Shown here piece after piece: positions 20,400-29,434 of a stretch of 64,000 nucleotides of DNA. Origin of the DNA: Corynebacterium pygosceleis. GTDB taxonomy: Bacteria > Actinomycetota > Actinomycetes > Mycobacteriales > Mycobacteriaceae. Numbering within the stretch: position 1 is the stretch's first letter; every line of letters starts with the position of its first letter. The notes under the pieces were generated by a model. That model was given only the letters and a program-made list of their open reading frames with translations, had not been told where the DNA came from and searched no databases. The stretch lies in assembly GCF_016595275.2 (NCBI RefSeq), contig NZ_JAENIQ020000001.1, positions 248,001-312,000 of the forward strand, given 5' to 3'. Position numbers and translations under genes: made by a program.

Positions 20400-20945
20400 T
20401 CAGCGCTTCGAGTACTGCGGAGCGCGACGGGCCTTGTGCAGACCGGCCTTCTTGCGCTCGACGGCACGGGCGTCACGGGTGAGGAAGCCTGCCTTCTTCA
20501 GCGCATCCCGGTCGGCCGGGTTGTAGCTGATGAGGGCACGGGCGATGGCCAGGCGGAAAGCACCGGCCTGGCCGGTGGGGCCGCCACCGCCGAGATTGGC
20601 GTGGATGTCGAACTGGCCTTCACGGTCGATCAGGACCAGCGGGGCCTTGATCAGCTGCTGGTGCAGCTTGTTCGGGAAGTAGTCCTCGAGGGAACGACCG
20701 TTGCAGAAGAACTCGCCGGAACCGGCGGTCATGCGGACACGCACGATGGCGCGCTTACGACGACCGACGGTCTGGATCGGGTGATCCAGCTCAGCGGGGG
20801 CAACCGGAGCGTCCAGCTCGGAGTCGGTCGCCTCAGGTGCGATCGCGTCACCGATGGTGGTGGTGAACTCCTCGGTCGCGGCCTGGGCGGCGGCGATGTC
20901 GGAGGCCTCGGCGGCCTGGGGCTCGTTGGTGTTGTTCTCGGTCAC
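20400..20945 (-). CDS. rpsI: 30S ribosomal protein S9
   Basis: 181 residues. The S9 core starts near residue 57 ([18 protein letters not shown]) and ends with the tRNA-contacting tail [17 protein letters not shown]. The first 55 residues form an acidic Ala/Glu/Thr-rich extension absent from E. coli S9 (130 residues) but usual in corynebacteria. The GTG start overlaps the rplM stop (GTGA), so S9 is coupled to L13. Confidence 0.96.
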   Translation of the reverse strand: MTENNTNEPQAAEASDIAAAQAATEEFTTTIGDAIAPEATDSELDAPVAPAELDHPIQTVGRRKRAIVRVRMTAGSGEFFCNGRSLEDYFPNKLHQQLIKAPLVLIDREGQFDIHANLGGGGPTGQAGAFRLAIARALISYNPADRDALKKAGFLTRDARAVERKKAGLHKARRAPQYSKR

Positions 20946-21385
20946 TGGGCCACCTGCTTGATCTCGTAGGTCTCGGGCTTCTGGGCAGCGTACGGGTGCT
21001 CGGAGCCGGCGAAAACGCGCAGCTTCTTGACCGACGCACGGGTGAGCTTGGTGTGCGGCATCATGCCCTCGATCGCCTCGAAGACGACACGCTCGGGGTG
21101 CAGCTCCATGGAGCGACCCAGGGTCATGGTCTTCAGACCACCCGGGTAACCGGAGTGGCGGTAGCGGAACTCACGGTCCCGCTTGTTGGACGAGATGTGG
21201 ACCTTGTCGGCGTTGATGACGATGACGTAGTCACCGCAGTCGACGTTCGGCGCGTAGAGCGGCTTGCCCTTGCCGCGCAGCAGGTCGGCGACGTGCGTGG
21301 CCAGACGGCCGAGCACCACGTCGGTGGCGTCGATGACATACCACTTACGGGTGATGTCACCGCTTCTCGGGTGGTAAGTAGACAA
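20942..21385 (-). CDS. rplM: 50S ribosomal protein L13
   Basis: 147 residues, standard length. [24 protein letters not shown] and GMMPHTKL are L13 signatures. The start is TTG 21385 ([11 protein letters not shown]), supported by AGAGGAG five bases upstream. First gene of rplM-rpsI, transcribed out of the 720-base non-coding interval that separates it from the ESX-4 genes. Confidence 0.96.
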   Translation of the reverse strand: MSTYHPRSGDITRKWYVIDATDVVLGRLATHVADLLRGKGKPLYAPNVDCGDYVIVINADKVHISSNKRDREFRYRHSGYPGGLKTMTLGRSMELHPERVVFEAIEGMMPHTKLTRASVKKLRVFAGSEHPYAAQKPETYEIKQVAQ

Positions 21386-22105
21386 AATGACTCCTCTGAA
21401 GAGCGTTGTGTCGAAAACTGCCGGCCACGAATCAACGTGCGGATGATCAGGTACGGCGGCCGGTGGAGACCCGCACTGATCCGCTGTCTCCCGGCAACCC
21501 TCACGTCATCCGACCGGCATGACCGATTCGAATGGGTGACAGGGCGTCATCGGGAGACTCCACACACAGACATCTCAGCTTAGGTGACGGAGGTGAAAAA
21601 ACCAATCCGGTGCCCCACGCCACGGCCCACACGCGAACGCGGGAAGTGGGCCGTCGACATCATGGCACCCGGAAAGCCGCGGACACACGGCACGGGGCAC
21701 GCCCGTCCCCGCCGTCCCGGCCCCGGACCGGACGAACGTTCCACGGTTTCTTCCGTCAATGCGCTGGGGGACGCTGAATGACGGAGGGGTGGAACGGTTC
21801 AAACCGGTCATCGGCCGGGAGACGGGGACGGATGTGTCCACCGTGCGGGGGACACCCACCGGAACGTCGGCCGACGCCGTCCCCTCTGCGACAGCGGAGA
21901 CGGTGTCGCAGATCAAGGGGTGGGGACCGGCACCGGCTGTGGTGGGCGCGTGCGCACGGGGGTAGAGGGTGTCGGGGATCCGGTGGTTGGTGTGTGGTTG
22001 CACAGGTGTCCCCCGGATCCGGAGGTCAGTGTTCCGGGGACAGTGACACGGTCTGTGAAGCACCACCTCCCACGCGGGTGTGGATCCGTTCAGGTGACAT
22101 CGCCG
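21386..22105. other. 720-base intergenic region between rplM and the WXG100 genes
   Basis: Must contain the rplM-rpsI promoter near its left end and the end of the esx transcript at its right end. The open frames here lack credible protein features. I found no tRNA, no classical leader peptide and no long repeat. The length is unusual for this compact region. Confidence 0.6.
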
Positions 22106-22396
22106 TCAGCTCCAGCTCGCGGCCGCACGCCGGTTGATGTCACTCATCCGGTCGTTGCCTTCGCCGACGGTGCGGGCGATGGTGTCGAGGATGACGTTGA
22201 GTTCATTGGCCGCGTTGTCCCATTTCTGCTGGGCGGCCCGGTACTCGGCGGCCGAGTCACCTTCCCAGGTTTCGACCATGGGCCGGATCTGACGCTTGAT
22301 TTCCTCCAGCTGCTGGCTGATACGGCCTGAGGTCGCACGAATGTCTCCGACGACGGAGGCGATCTCGCCGAACTGGTAACGAATGGTGGAGTCCAT
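22106..22396 (-). CDS. WXG100-family ESX-4 substrate (EsxT-like)
   Basis: 96 residues, the typical WXG100 size. Two helices flank the hairpin motif W-E-G in VETWEGDSAAEYRAAQ, near the centre. No signal peptide, as expected for Esx proteins, which leave through type VII secretion as heterodimers. The partner is the 105-residue WXG protein encoded 44 bases upstream. The C-terminus (GNDRMSDINRRAAASW) may hold the export signal, though a clean YxxxD/E is not obvious. Position next to rplM matches EsxT of mycobacterial ESX-4. Confidence 0.92.
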   Translation of the reverse strand: MDSTIRYQFGEIASVVGDIRATSGRISQQLEEIKRQIRPMVETWEGDSAAEYRAAQQKWDNAANELNVILDTIARTVGEGNDRMSDINRRAAASWS

Positions 22397-22440
22397 GCTG
22401 TTTTCCTTTTTGTGTGGTGGTTACGGGGGTCGACGACGTA

Positions 22441-22758
22441 CTAGAGCTGGAGACCGGCCGCACCGGTCCTGCGGAGGGCCTCGGCGTTCTGCGCCTCGAC
22501 GTTCTCGAAGGCCCCGGCGTTGCTCCGGAGATTCTCCGAGATGCTGCCCAGGGATTCCTGGAGTTTGACGGCGGCGGTGTTCCACCGCCCCATGAGCTCA
22601 TCGAAGGACACCTGCGCGGCACCGTCCCACGATCCACGGACCTGCTCGACCACTGACCGGAGCCGGCCGAGTTCATTGCGGATGTCGTCGTTCGTGGCAT
22701 CGACGTTGGAGGCCGCTTGCTTCATGACGGCTGCTTCGGTACGGAATATCTGACTCAC
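22441..22758 (-). CDS. WXG100-family ESX-4 substrate (EsxU-like)
   Basis: 105 residues from GTG 22758, with AAAGG seven bases upstream. Helix-WDG-helix pattern, motif VRGSWDGAAQVSFDELMGRW. First gene of the esx pair and the presumed heterodimer partner of the downstream WXG protein. The 208-base gap to the type VII-associated gene may carry a separate promoter, so substrate levels could be set independently of the machinery. Confidence 0.92.
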   Translation of the reverse strand: MSQIFRTEAAVMKQAASNVDATNDDIRNELGRLRSVVEQVRGSWDGAAQVSFDELMGRWNTAAVKLQESLGSISENLRSNAGAFENVEAQNAEALRRTGAAGLQL

Positions 22759-22966
22759 TTCTGGCCTTTCTGGTTGTCTGACTGTTCCCGAGGGGTGGGG
22801 CATGCTCTCTTTTCACGGAGAACCGGACACGTCCTGGACGTCTGCCGCATGCCTCCCGGATTCCGGACTCCGGGGAAAAAGCGTTCCGCCGTCCGGTGTT
22901 CCGGTCACGCGGGATCGTTCTGCTCTTTCACTAAGGTGAGACCGATCGGGGTGACGGACGGTTCCG

Positions 22967-23992
22967 TCATTCCGGGAACTTTTCGGAAATCCCCTCTTTC
23001 CGCGGGGCAACACTGTTCACCGCCATACGGCAGACCGCCCGCTGTGCGACGGTCGGAGTGATGCGGGTGTGGCAGCCCACGCTCATCTGGTGATCGCCCT
23101 CGACCCAGGTCGTCCAGTCCACGAACGATCCGTCTCCCGGATCCTCCCTATAGGTGACCACTGCGTCCGCGTCCGGCCGCATCCCCGCCCGGTCCGTCCG
23201 GTGCAGTTCCGGATCCGTCTCGACCCGCATCGACACCTCCTCGAGAACCGCGGCGGCGGGAGCCCCGAAAGCGGGGTCCGCAGCCAGGTGTATGCGGAGG
23301 TCGGGGTCCGGGCCGGTGGCGGTGACGCCACCCCGCTCCCCGGGGGTGAGGATGTATCCGGCCGGAGTCGCGACACTGATGTTCCCGGAATCGAGGACGA
23401 CGGTCCCCGGTCGTTGCACGGGTGATACCGCCGTCCCGGGGTCCGGCCCGGTGACCGGCGCCGGCGACGTGGGCGGCGGCGACGAACGGACGGTACCGGA
23501 ACCGACGACGCTCCCCGCCTCTCCCCCGGGACCGGTCGCAGGCCCGAGGCTCCACCACGAGAACCCCACGACCCCGAGGACAACCCCCACGATCGCCACG
23601 TGGAAGAGCGTGGGGCGGAAGGAGGCGCGGGCGCGGTGGCGCCGACCCGACCGTGGCCTACGGATCGCGAACTCCCCACTGCCCCGCACCCCGTCCACCG
23701 ACCCCGTCGTGTCATCGCCCACCACACCCCGGAGTGGATCGCAGTGAACCTCCGCACCGTCGGTCAGCAGTATGTCGGTGAGCAGATCCGCGGAATCGGT
23801 GTCGGACGCCAGGACGGTCACCGGGTGTCCCTCCCAACTCCCGCCGACGAGCTCCCTCGCCTGTTCGACGACGGCGTCGAGCCACAGGGGACTGTCATCG
23901 GGGATCAGATCATCACGGAAGACCGTCCGCTGTTCCCCGCTCGGGGTGGTCAGTTCGAAAACGGTGGCCGCCGCCAGAATGGTGATGCGCAT
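22967..23992 (-). CDS. Type VII secretion-associated membrane protein (Rv3446c-like)
   Basis: 341 residues. The cytoplasmic N-domain (1-120) is followed by an Arg-rich stretch, one membrane segment (LFHVAIVGVVLGVVGFSWWSL, about 128-148), a Pro/Gly linker and an extracytoplasmic C-domain with two cysteines (VGCHTRI, RAVCRM) likely paired. Gene order EccC then this protein then Esx pair equals Rv3447c-Rv3446c in mycobacterial ESX-4, the basis for the name. Precise role unknown. ATG shares one base with the eccC stop (TGATG), so it is coupled to EccC. Confidence 0.85.
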   Translation of the reverse strand: MRITILAAATVFELTTPSGEQRTVFRDDLIPDDSPLWLDAVVEQARELVGGSWEGHPVTVLASDTDSADLLTDILLTDGAEVHCDPLRGVVGDDTTGSVDGVRGSGEFAIRRPRSGRRHRARASFRPTLFHVAIVGVVLGVVGFSWWSLGPATGPGGEAGSVVGSGTVRSSPPPTSPAPVTGPDPGTAVSPVQRPGTVVLDSGNISVATPAGYILTPGERGGVTATGPDPDLRIHLAADPAFGAPAAAVLEEVSMRVETDPELHRTDRAGMRPDADAVVTYREDPGDGSFVDWTTWVEGDHQMSVGCHTRITPTVAQRAVCRMAVNSVAPRKEGISEKFPE

Positions 23993-26900
23993 CAGTGTGT
24001 CGCCTTTCGGTCGGGTGTGGCCCCGGGTCGGGCTATCTGGCAGATGCCGTGGACGCTGCCGTGCGTCATCCAGGTACCCCGGCCCGGGGGTTGCGGAACC
24101 GGACGGATCCCGAAGAGGGAACCCTCGTCGCGGTCGGCGTCGAGGAGGAGTACGGCGGGGGACTGGTCACGCAATTCCGAGATGAACGGGTCATACATCG
24201 CCCTGGAGGCACCACCCGCTTTCCGGGTCAGCACGACATGGAGTCCGATGTCACGGGAGTGCGGGATCAGCGGGCGCAGCGTCGTCAGCACACCGTCGGG
24301 CAGGAGATCATGGTCGTCGATGACCAGGAAAATGTCCGGGCCGGTCCACCACGACCTCTCCCGGAGCTGGCGCGGGGTGACATCGGTACCGGGTAGTCGC
24401 CCGGTGAGGGTGGTGAAGGTGTCGGCAACGGCGGAGGCGATGGACTCCCCCGTTGCGGCGTACACCGCCACCATGGATTCATCGAGCGTCCCCAGGTGCG
24501 CACGTCGGGGATCTAGCACGACCATCCGTGCCGAGTCGGGACCGAGTTCCGCGATCCCCGCGGCGACCGTCGCCACCAGTGTCGACTTTCCCGACCCCCG
24601 GGAACCGAGGCACAGCAGGTGCCCGTCCCCGACCGGATCCCACGGGACAGGTTCCAGACGGGGTCCACCCACCCCGAAGAGTATTCCGGTGGGGACCTCG
24701 GCGGAGTGGTCCCCGGAGCTGAGGTCGGAGAGCACGATGTCCCGGGGCAGCTCCCGCAGACGCGGTACCGGGGTGAACCCGGCGTCCCGGGTCAGACGGA
24801 GGACGTGCGCGAGGTCCTGTGCCCCGGAATTGGCGACGAGCATCGGCTCACCTTCTGCGGTGATGCCCCGTCCGGGGAGAGCCGGAAGGTTCTCCTGGGC
24901 ACGCCTGTTGATCAGGGAATCCAGGGGCTCGGTGAGTTTCAGCTCCGTCCGGTGTCCGATCAGATCACGGATCGCCGGCCGGATGGAGGTCCACCGCTGC
25001 GTGGCGACGATGAGGTGCACCCGGCTCCCCGGCCCCTCCGCGGCGATCCGGGTGAAGCAGTCCCGCAGGTCCTCGGATGTCTCGATGACGGACTGCCATC
25101 CGTCCACCACGAGGAATGTGTGCCTGGCCCCCGGTTCATCGATCAACCCGATCACCTCATCGACGATCCTGCGGGTCTTCTCCGGCTCACCCCGCCCGGC
25201 GCAACCCGCGACGTGCGGCAGCGCCCCCAGATCACCGAGACTGCGGCCACCGTAGTCGAGAACGTAGAAACGGACGTCCGAGGAATCGTGACTCACGGAG
25301 AGTGCGAGCATGATGCTGCGCAGCGCCGTCGATTTACCCGTCTGCGGGCCGCCGCAGATAGCCATGTGTCCCCCGGCCCCGGTGAAGTCGACGGTGAGAG
25401 GGTCCTGACGTTGCAGGAACGGACGGTCGACAACACCGACCGCACACGTCAGGAATCCCTTCCCTCCCGCCCTCCGGATGATCCCCCCGACCTCGCCGCG
25501 GTGCACTTCACCCAGCCCCAGAGACATCGGCAACGGCGGCAGCCAGATACGGTGCGCCTTCAGTCCCCGACTCCCGGCGGCGGTGACGGCGGCGGACACC
25601 ACGGCGTCGAGAAGCGTCGGACCGGTCTCCCCCACGCCGGTGGACACGGTGGGCGTCCGGACCCCATCCCCGTCCACGTCCGCCCACGTATCGAAGTGCC
25701 GTACCACCGGGACACTCCGTTCGACGGAGGACCGCCCGGTGAGCGGCTCCACCGAGAGTGGCGCCGACACGTAGGCGGCCCGGAAACGTGTCAGCTGCTC
25801 CGCTCCCGTCCTGAGGTACCCCGTACCGGGACGGGACGGCAGGAAATGCGCATCGGGCACACCCAGAACCTGGCGCGATTCCGCGGCGGAGAACGTCTTC
25901 AACCCGATCCGGTACGACAGGTGGGACTCGAGACCCCGGAGCCGCCCCTCCTCGAGGCGTTGACTGGCGAGGAGGAGATGGACGTGCAGTGACCGACCGA
26001 GACGCCCCACCGCCGTGAACAGATCCGCGAAATCCGGGTGTTGTCCGAGCAGTTCGGAGAACTCGTCGATGACGATGAGCAGAGCAGGGAGGGGATCCAG
26101 GTCATCACGGCTCCGGGCGGCGACGTTGTGATCGGTGACGTTGGCGAAACCACCGGCACGGCGAAGGACCTCCTGCCTCCGGTTCATCTCACCTGAGATC
26201 GCGTCGTGCATACGTTCAACGAGATGCGCCTCGTCGGACAGGTTGGTGATGACCGCCGACGTGTGGGGGAGTTCCTCCAGACCGAGGAACGTCGCCCCAC
26301 CCTTGAAGTCCACGAGCACCAGGTTGAGCTCATCGGGGCTGTGGGTCGCCGCAAGAGCGACGACGAGCGTGCGCAGCAGCTCTGATTTTCCGGACCCCGT
26401 CGCACCGATGCACAGGCCGTGCGGCCCCACTCCCCCGTAGGCCGACTCACGGATGTCCAGCACCACCTGTTTCCCCGCGTCATCGGCACCGATGGGGACC
26501 GCCAGACGATCTCCCCCGGGTTTCTTCCAGAGCCTGTCCCCGGTGAGTGCGGACACGCCGTCGATGCCGAGCATCGAGAGCAGGTCCGCCCCCGTCTCCT
26601 GCACGGTGTCGGTCTGCGGGCGCCGGTACCCGGTGATGGACCGCGCGAGCGCGGTGAGTTCCTCCCCGGTGAGGGTGTCCGCGGCCCCGAGGCGTTCTCT
26701 TCCCGCACCCGAATCGACGCAGACGGAATCGTCGACGTACAGGAGCAGCCCCTCGGTGCGGGCGATCTCCCCCAGCTCCGTTCCCGGGTGGGAGTCGATG
26801 TCGATGATGGTGGTGACCTCCCCGCCGACGGTGACGCCGTCCCTGTGTCCGGGTCCCGTGACCAGTACGCGGAACGCCGCGCCCCGGGGGTGCCGGGAAT

Positions 26901-27681
26901 GTGGCAGCCATTTCAGCCACCCGTGCCCGGGCAGGGTGGAACTGATCCCCACAGCTTCAGGTCCGTGGTGGAACACGAGCTGGGCGATCACCGCCCGCAC
27001 CAGCCCCTCCGCCCCGGGGCCGTGGACACCGATCACGGGAAACGCCCCCAGATGCACGGCGAACGGTACATCGCGCACGACACCGATGGTGTGCATCATC
27101 TGTCGCAGTGCCACCATGCACACCGGATCAAGGTCCTCCGGGGATCCGGTGTCGGCCACCACGACCGGGGTGCACAACCGTACCGGGCCCAGCCCGATCC
27201 GGATCTCGAACGCATCGGGGTCCGTCGCCCCGCGTTCCCACATCCTCGGTGATCCGGCACGACCGTGGAGCTGCCCCGGGTCCGGGTGCCGGTGGAATTC
27301 CGTGGCCCGCTGTCCGGTCGCGTTCAGCCGGGCCTGTTCCGTGACGGCGGACAGGTGACGGAGATACACCCTCCGTTGTTCGTCGGGATCATCTGAGCCG
27401 GACGGATTCACCATCGCGAACATGCTCACCATCATCATCAACGGGAAGAGAAGCAGCCCCGGGTTCAGGCCACGCCCTCCCATCATCATGAGTCCGACCA
27501 TCGCGACGAGCACCAGCACCATGACCAGCGGCATGAGGAGACGGAGCAGTGGAACGGGTCGGGGTCTCGCCGCCGGGGGAACCGGATCGACGTTCAGTTC
27601 ACCCACGGGCAGTGGTGGCGCGGGTTCACGCTCGGCGGGCTTCAGGGGCAGGACGATTCCGTCGTTGCGGGGAGGCGGCAC
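23992..27681 (-). CDS. eccC: Type VII secretion ATPase EccC (ESX-4)
   Basis: 1229 residues in one polypeptide. Two N-terminal membrane helices (about 43-85) precede three FtsK/SpoIIIE ATPase domains with P-loops GATGSGKS (about 426), GGPQTGKS (about 776) and GSRGSGKS (about 1026). Walker B-like strands LLIVIDEFSELL, FLVVDGW and FLVIDDHDLL are visible. It powers and selects WXG100 cargo at the inner membrane. ESX-4 EccC is a single chain, unlike the split EccCa/EccCb of ESX-1. The GTG start at 27681 faces eccD across a 355-base divergent promoter region. Confidence 0.96.
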   Translation of the reverse strand: MPPPRNDGIVLPLKPAEREPAPPLPVGELNVDPVPPAARPRPVPLLRLLMPLVMVLVLVAMVGLMMMGGRGLNPGLLLFPLMMMVSMFAMVNPSGSDDPDEQRRVYLRHLSAVTEQARLNATGQRATEFHRHPDPGQLHGRAGSPRMWERGATDPDAFEIRIGLGPVRLCTPVVVADTGSPEDLDPVCMVALRQMMHTIGVVRDVPFAVHLGAFPVIGVHGPGAEGLVRAVIAQLVFHHGPEAVGISSTLPGHGWLKWLPHSRHPRGAAFRVLVTGPGHRDGVTVGGEVTTIIDIDSHPGTELGEIARTEGLLLYVDDSVCVDSGAGRERLGAADTLTGEELTALARSITGYRRPQTDTVQETGADLLSMLGIDGVSALTGDRLWKKPGGDRLAVPIGADDAGKQVVLDIRESAYGGVGPHGLCIGATGSGKSELLRTLVVALAATHSPDELNLVLVDFKGGATFLGLEELPHTSAVITNLSDEAHLVERMHDAISGEMNRRQEVLRRAGGFANVTDHNVAARSRDDLDPLPALLIVIDEFSELLGQHPDFADLFTAVGRLGRSLHVHLLLASQRLEEGRLRGLESHLSYRIGLKTFSAAESRQVLGVPDAHFLPSRPGTGYLRTGAEQLTRFRAAYVSAPLSVEPLTGRSSVERSVPVVRHFDTWADVDGDGVRTPTVSTGVGETGPTLLDAVVSAAVTAAGSRGLKAHRIWLPPLPMSLGLGEVHRGEVGGIIRRAGGKGFLTCAVGVVDRPFLQRQDPLTVDFTGAGGHMAICGGPQTGKSTALRSIMLALSVSHDSSDVRFYVLDYGGRSLGDLGALPHVAGCAGRGEPEKTRRIVDEVIGLIDEPGARHTFLVVDGWQSVIETSEDLRDCFTRIAAEGPGSRVHLIVATQRWTSIRPAIRDLIGHRTELKLTEPLDSLINRRAQENLPALPGRGITAEGEPMLVANSGAQDLAHVLRLTRDAGFTPVPRLRELPRDIVLSDLSSGDHSAEVPTGILFGVGGPRLEPVPWDPVGDGHLLCLGSRGSGKSTLVATVAAGIAELGPDSARMVVLDPRRAHLGTLDESMVAVYAATGESIASAVADTFTTLTGRLPGTDVTPRQLRERSWWTGPDIFLVIDDHDLLPDGVLTTLRPLIPHSRDIGLHVVLTRKAGGASRAMYDPFISELRDQSPAVLLLDADRDEGSLFGIRPVPQPPGRGTWMTHGSVHGICQIARPGATPDRKATH

Positions 27682-28036
27682 GGCAGTTCCTCGGACTTTC
27701 CGGGGTCAGCTCCGCCGAGGCACCGGGACCGGTTTCCACCCGTCACCCCGACACGGCCGTGGGTGGTGGACGCATCACGCGCCACGACCGGCACGACGGA
27801 TCACAGCGGACACGAATGGTGCGCCAGGTGACGTGACAGACGGCATCGGAACGGTGTCCGACGGATAGAACATGCCCGGATCCCCAAATCCGGCTGGACT
27901 TGGTGGAAATTATAGGACATCCTTAGTTTGGTTGCACAGGTTCTACCTCACCTCCCGACAAGGTCACGGCACTGTCCGGGACACACCGGGAGGTGGGCCA
28001 CCATGCCATCCGCAACCACCTCGCAAGGGGGAACCA
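27682..28036. promoter_or_regulatory. Divergent promoter region between eccC and eccD
   Basis: 355 non-coding bases that must drive eccC-associated gene-esx leftward and eccD-mycP rightward. The AT-rich patch around 27905-27935 (AAATTATAGGACATCC) is the best promoter candidate in an otherwise GC-rich stretch. I could not identify a regulator site. Confidence 0.5.
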
Positions 28037-29434
28037 GTGGCCGTTGACCACGCTCTCCGAATCACTGTCCGGATCACTCCGGACGCCGTCGCCCTCCACC
28101 CGGATGCCCCGGGTCTCCCACCCCCGGAGATAGAACTCGTCCTTCCCGTCCGGGCCAGCCTCGCCGAGATACTCCCGGAGATCCTGGATCTCGCCGGACT
28201 CCCCGGCCATCCGGGCCCCTGGGTCGCATCCACCGCTGTGGGCGTCCCGGTGGAGACCGCGGTACCGCTGACCCACACGGCTCTCCGCCAGGGAGGGGTT
28301 CTCGTGCTCTCCCCGGGAACGGTCCCCGAAGCTCCGGTGCTCCGGGACGCGGCGGAGATCCTCTCCGACGGAGATCCGCACCGTCCGCCGGCAGGCCTGG
28401 GGACGGCCGCCGCCGTGGCGGGTCTGGTCGCGTGCGCCCTGGTGGCGGCCGTCGGCGTTCCACCCGGAGGTGATCTCCTGTCCCCGGCGCTCCGCATGGG
28501 GCTGCTGGGTCTGCTCTGTCTCGTGGTGGCCGCCCGCATCGGATCCGGTTCCGACGGCCACGGCGGGAACACTGCGATCCCGGTACTGGTCACGGGGGTC
28601 GTCATCTCCTCGGTCGTGGCGGTGACGACCGGCGTACTGGGCGGTGCCCCGGTTCCCGGGATCGGGCCGGGCCCGGACACGGGCGCCGCCGTGATCGGTG
28701 GGTGTCTCACCGGGCTCGTCGCTCTGGCCGTCTGCCGGTTCTGCTGCCCGGTGACGCGGGAGCTCCCCGCAGCCGTGACGGCGTGTCTCCTCCTCACCGT
28801 CGCCGGGGCCTGCACGTTGCCCATCGCCGGGGACTATGCGGGGGCGGCTGCGGCCACGATCGGATTCGCGTTGATCGCCGTGACGGTTCTCCCCTCCCTG
28901 TCCATCAGGGTCGCCGGTCTCACCGTTCCACGTCTCCCTCCCGCGGGTGAGGACATCGGGCTGCCGGAGGACCCCGACCCGGAGGTCGGTGACCGCACGA
29001 CCTGCGCCCGCGCGGTGCTCGCCGGGTCACTCGCGGGAACCGCTCTCGCCGGTGGTTTCTGCGCCCTCGTCGTCGGATGGTCGGGAGGTGGTTTCCCGGC
29101 CGCTCTGTGTCTGGCGACGTCCGTCGCGACCGTTCTCCACGCACTCCGGCACCGTAGCCCGCTGGCTGTGTGGGCGCTGTGGATGTGGTCACTGTGTGCC
29201 GCGGGAGGGGTGGTTCTGGCCGGAATCGACGCTGAATCACCGGGACTGGCGGTTGTCAGTTCCCTGACGGCCGTCGTCATCCTCACCGGGCCGTGGTGGG
29301 GGCCGGCCGTCGCCGGATTCCGACCGGTGGCGGTCAACTGGATGGAGCGGTTCGAGACACTGGCCGTGGCGGCGGCACTCCCCCTCGCCGCGCATCTCCT
29401 CGGTGTCTTCGCGCTGATCAGGGAGCTCGGATGA
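28037..29434 (+). CDS. eccD: Type VII secretion integral membrane protein EccD (ESX-4)
   Basis: 465 residues from GTG 28037, with AAGGGGG six bases upstream. Residues 1-95 form the cytosolic ubiquitin-like domain (LRITVRITPDAVALHPDAP...). From about residue 115 there are eleven predicted membrane helices (TAAAVAGLVACALVAAVGV onward). EccD dimers form the central membrane vestibule of the ESX core complex. The stop overlaps the mycosin start (ATGA), so the two are coupled. Confidence 0.95.
   Translation: MAVDHALRITVRITPDAVALHPDAPGLPPPEIELVLPVRASLAEILPEILDLAGLPGHPGPWVASTAVGVPVETAVPLTHTALRQGGVLVLSPGTVPEAPVLRDAAEILSDGDPHRPPAGLGTAAAVAGLVACALVAAVGVPPGGDLLSPALRMGLLGLLCLVVAARIGSGSDGHGGNTAIPVLVTGVVISSVVAVTTGVLGGAPVPGIGPGPDTGAAVIGGCLTGLVALAVCRFCCPVTRELPAAVTACLLLTVAGACTLPIAGDYAGAAAATIGFALIAVTVLPSLSIRVAGLTVPRLPPAGEDIGLPEDPDPEVGDRTTCARAVLAGSLAGTALAGGFCALVVGWSGGGFPAALCLATSVATVLHALRHRSPLAVWALWMWSLCAAGGVVLAGIDAESPGLAVVSSLTAVVILTGPWWGPAVAGFRPVAVNWMERFETLAVAAALPLAAHLLGVFALIRELG

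Noticed and set aside
21575..22066. 163-codon minus-strand frame between rplM and the WXG100 genes
   Set aside because: Pro/Arg/His/Thr-rich, low-complexity, no convincing ribosome-binding site, no recognisable domain; treated as non-coding.
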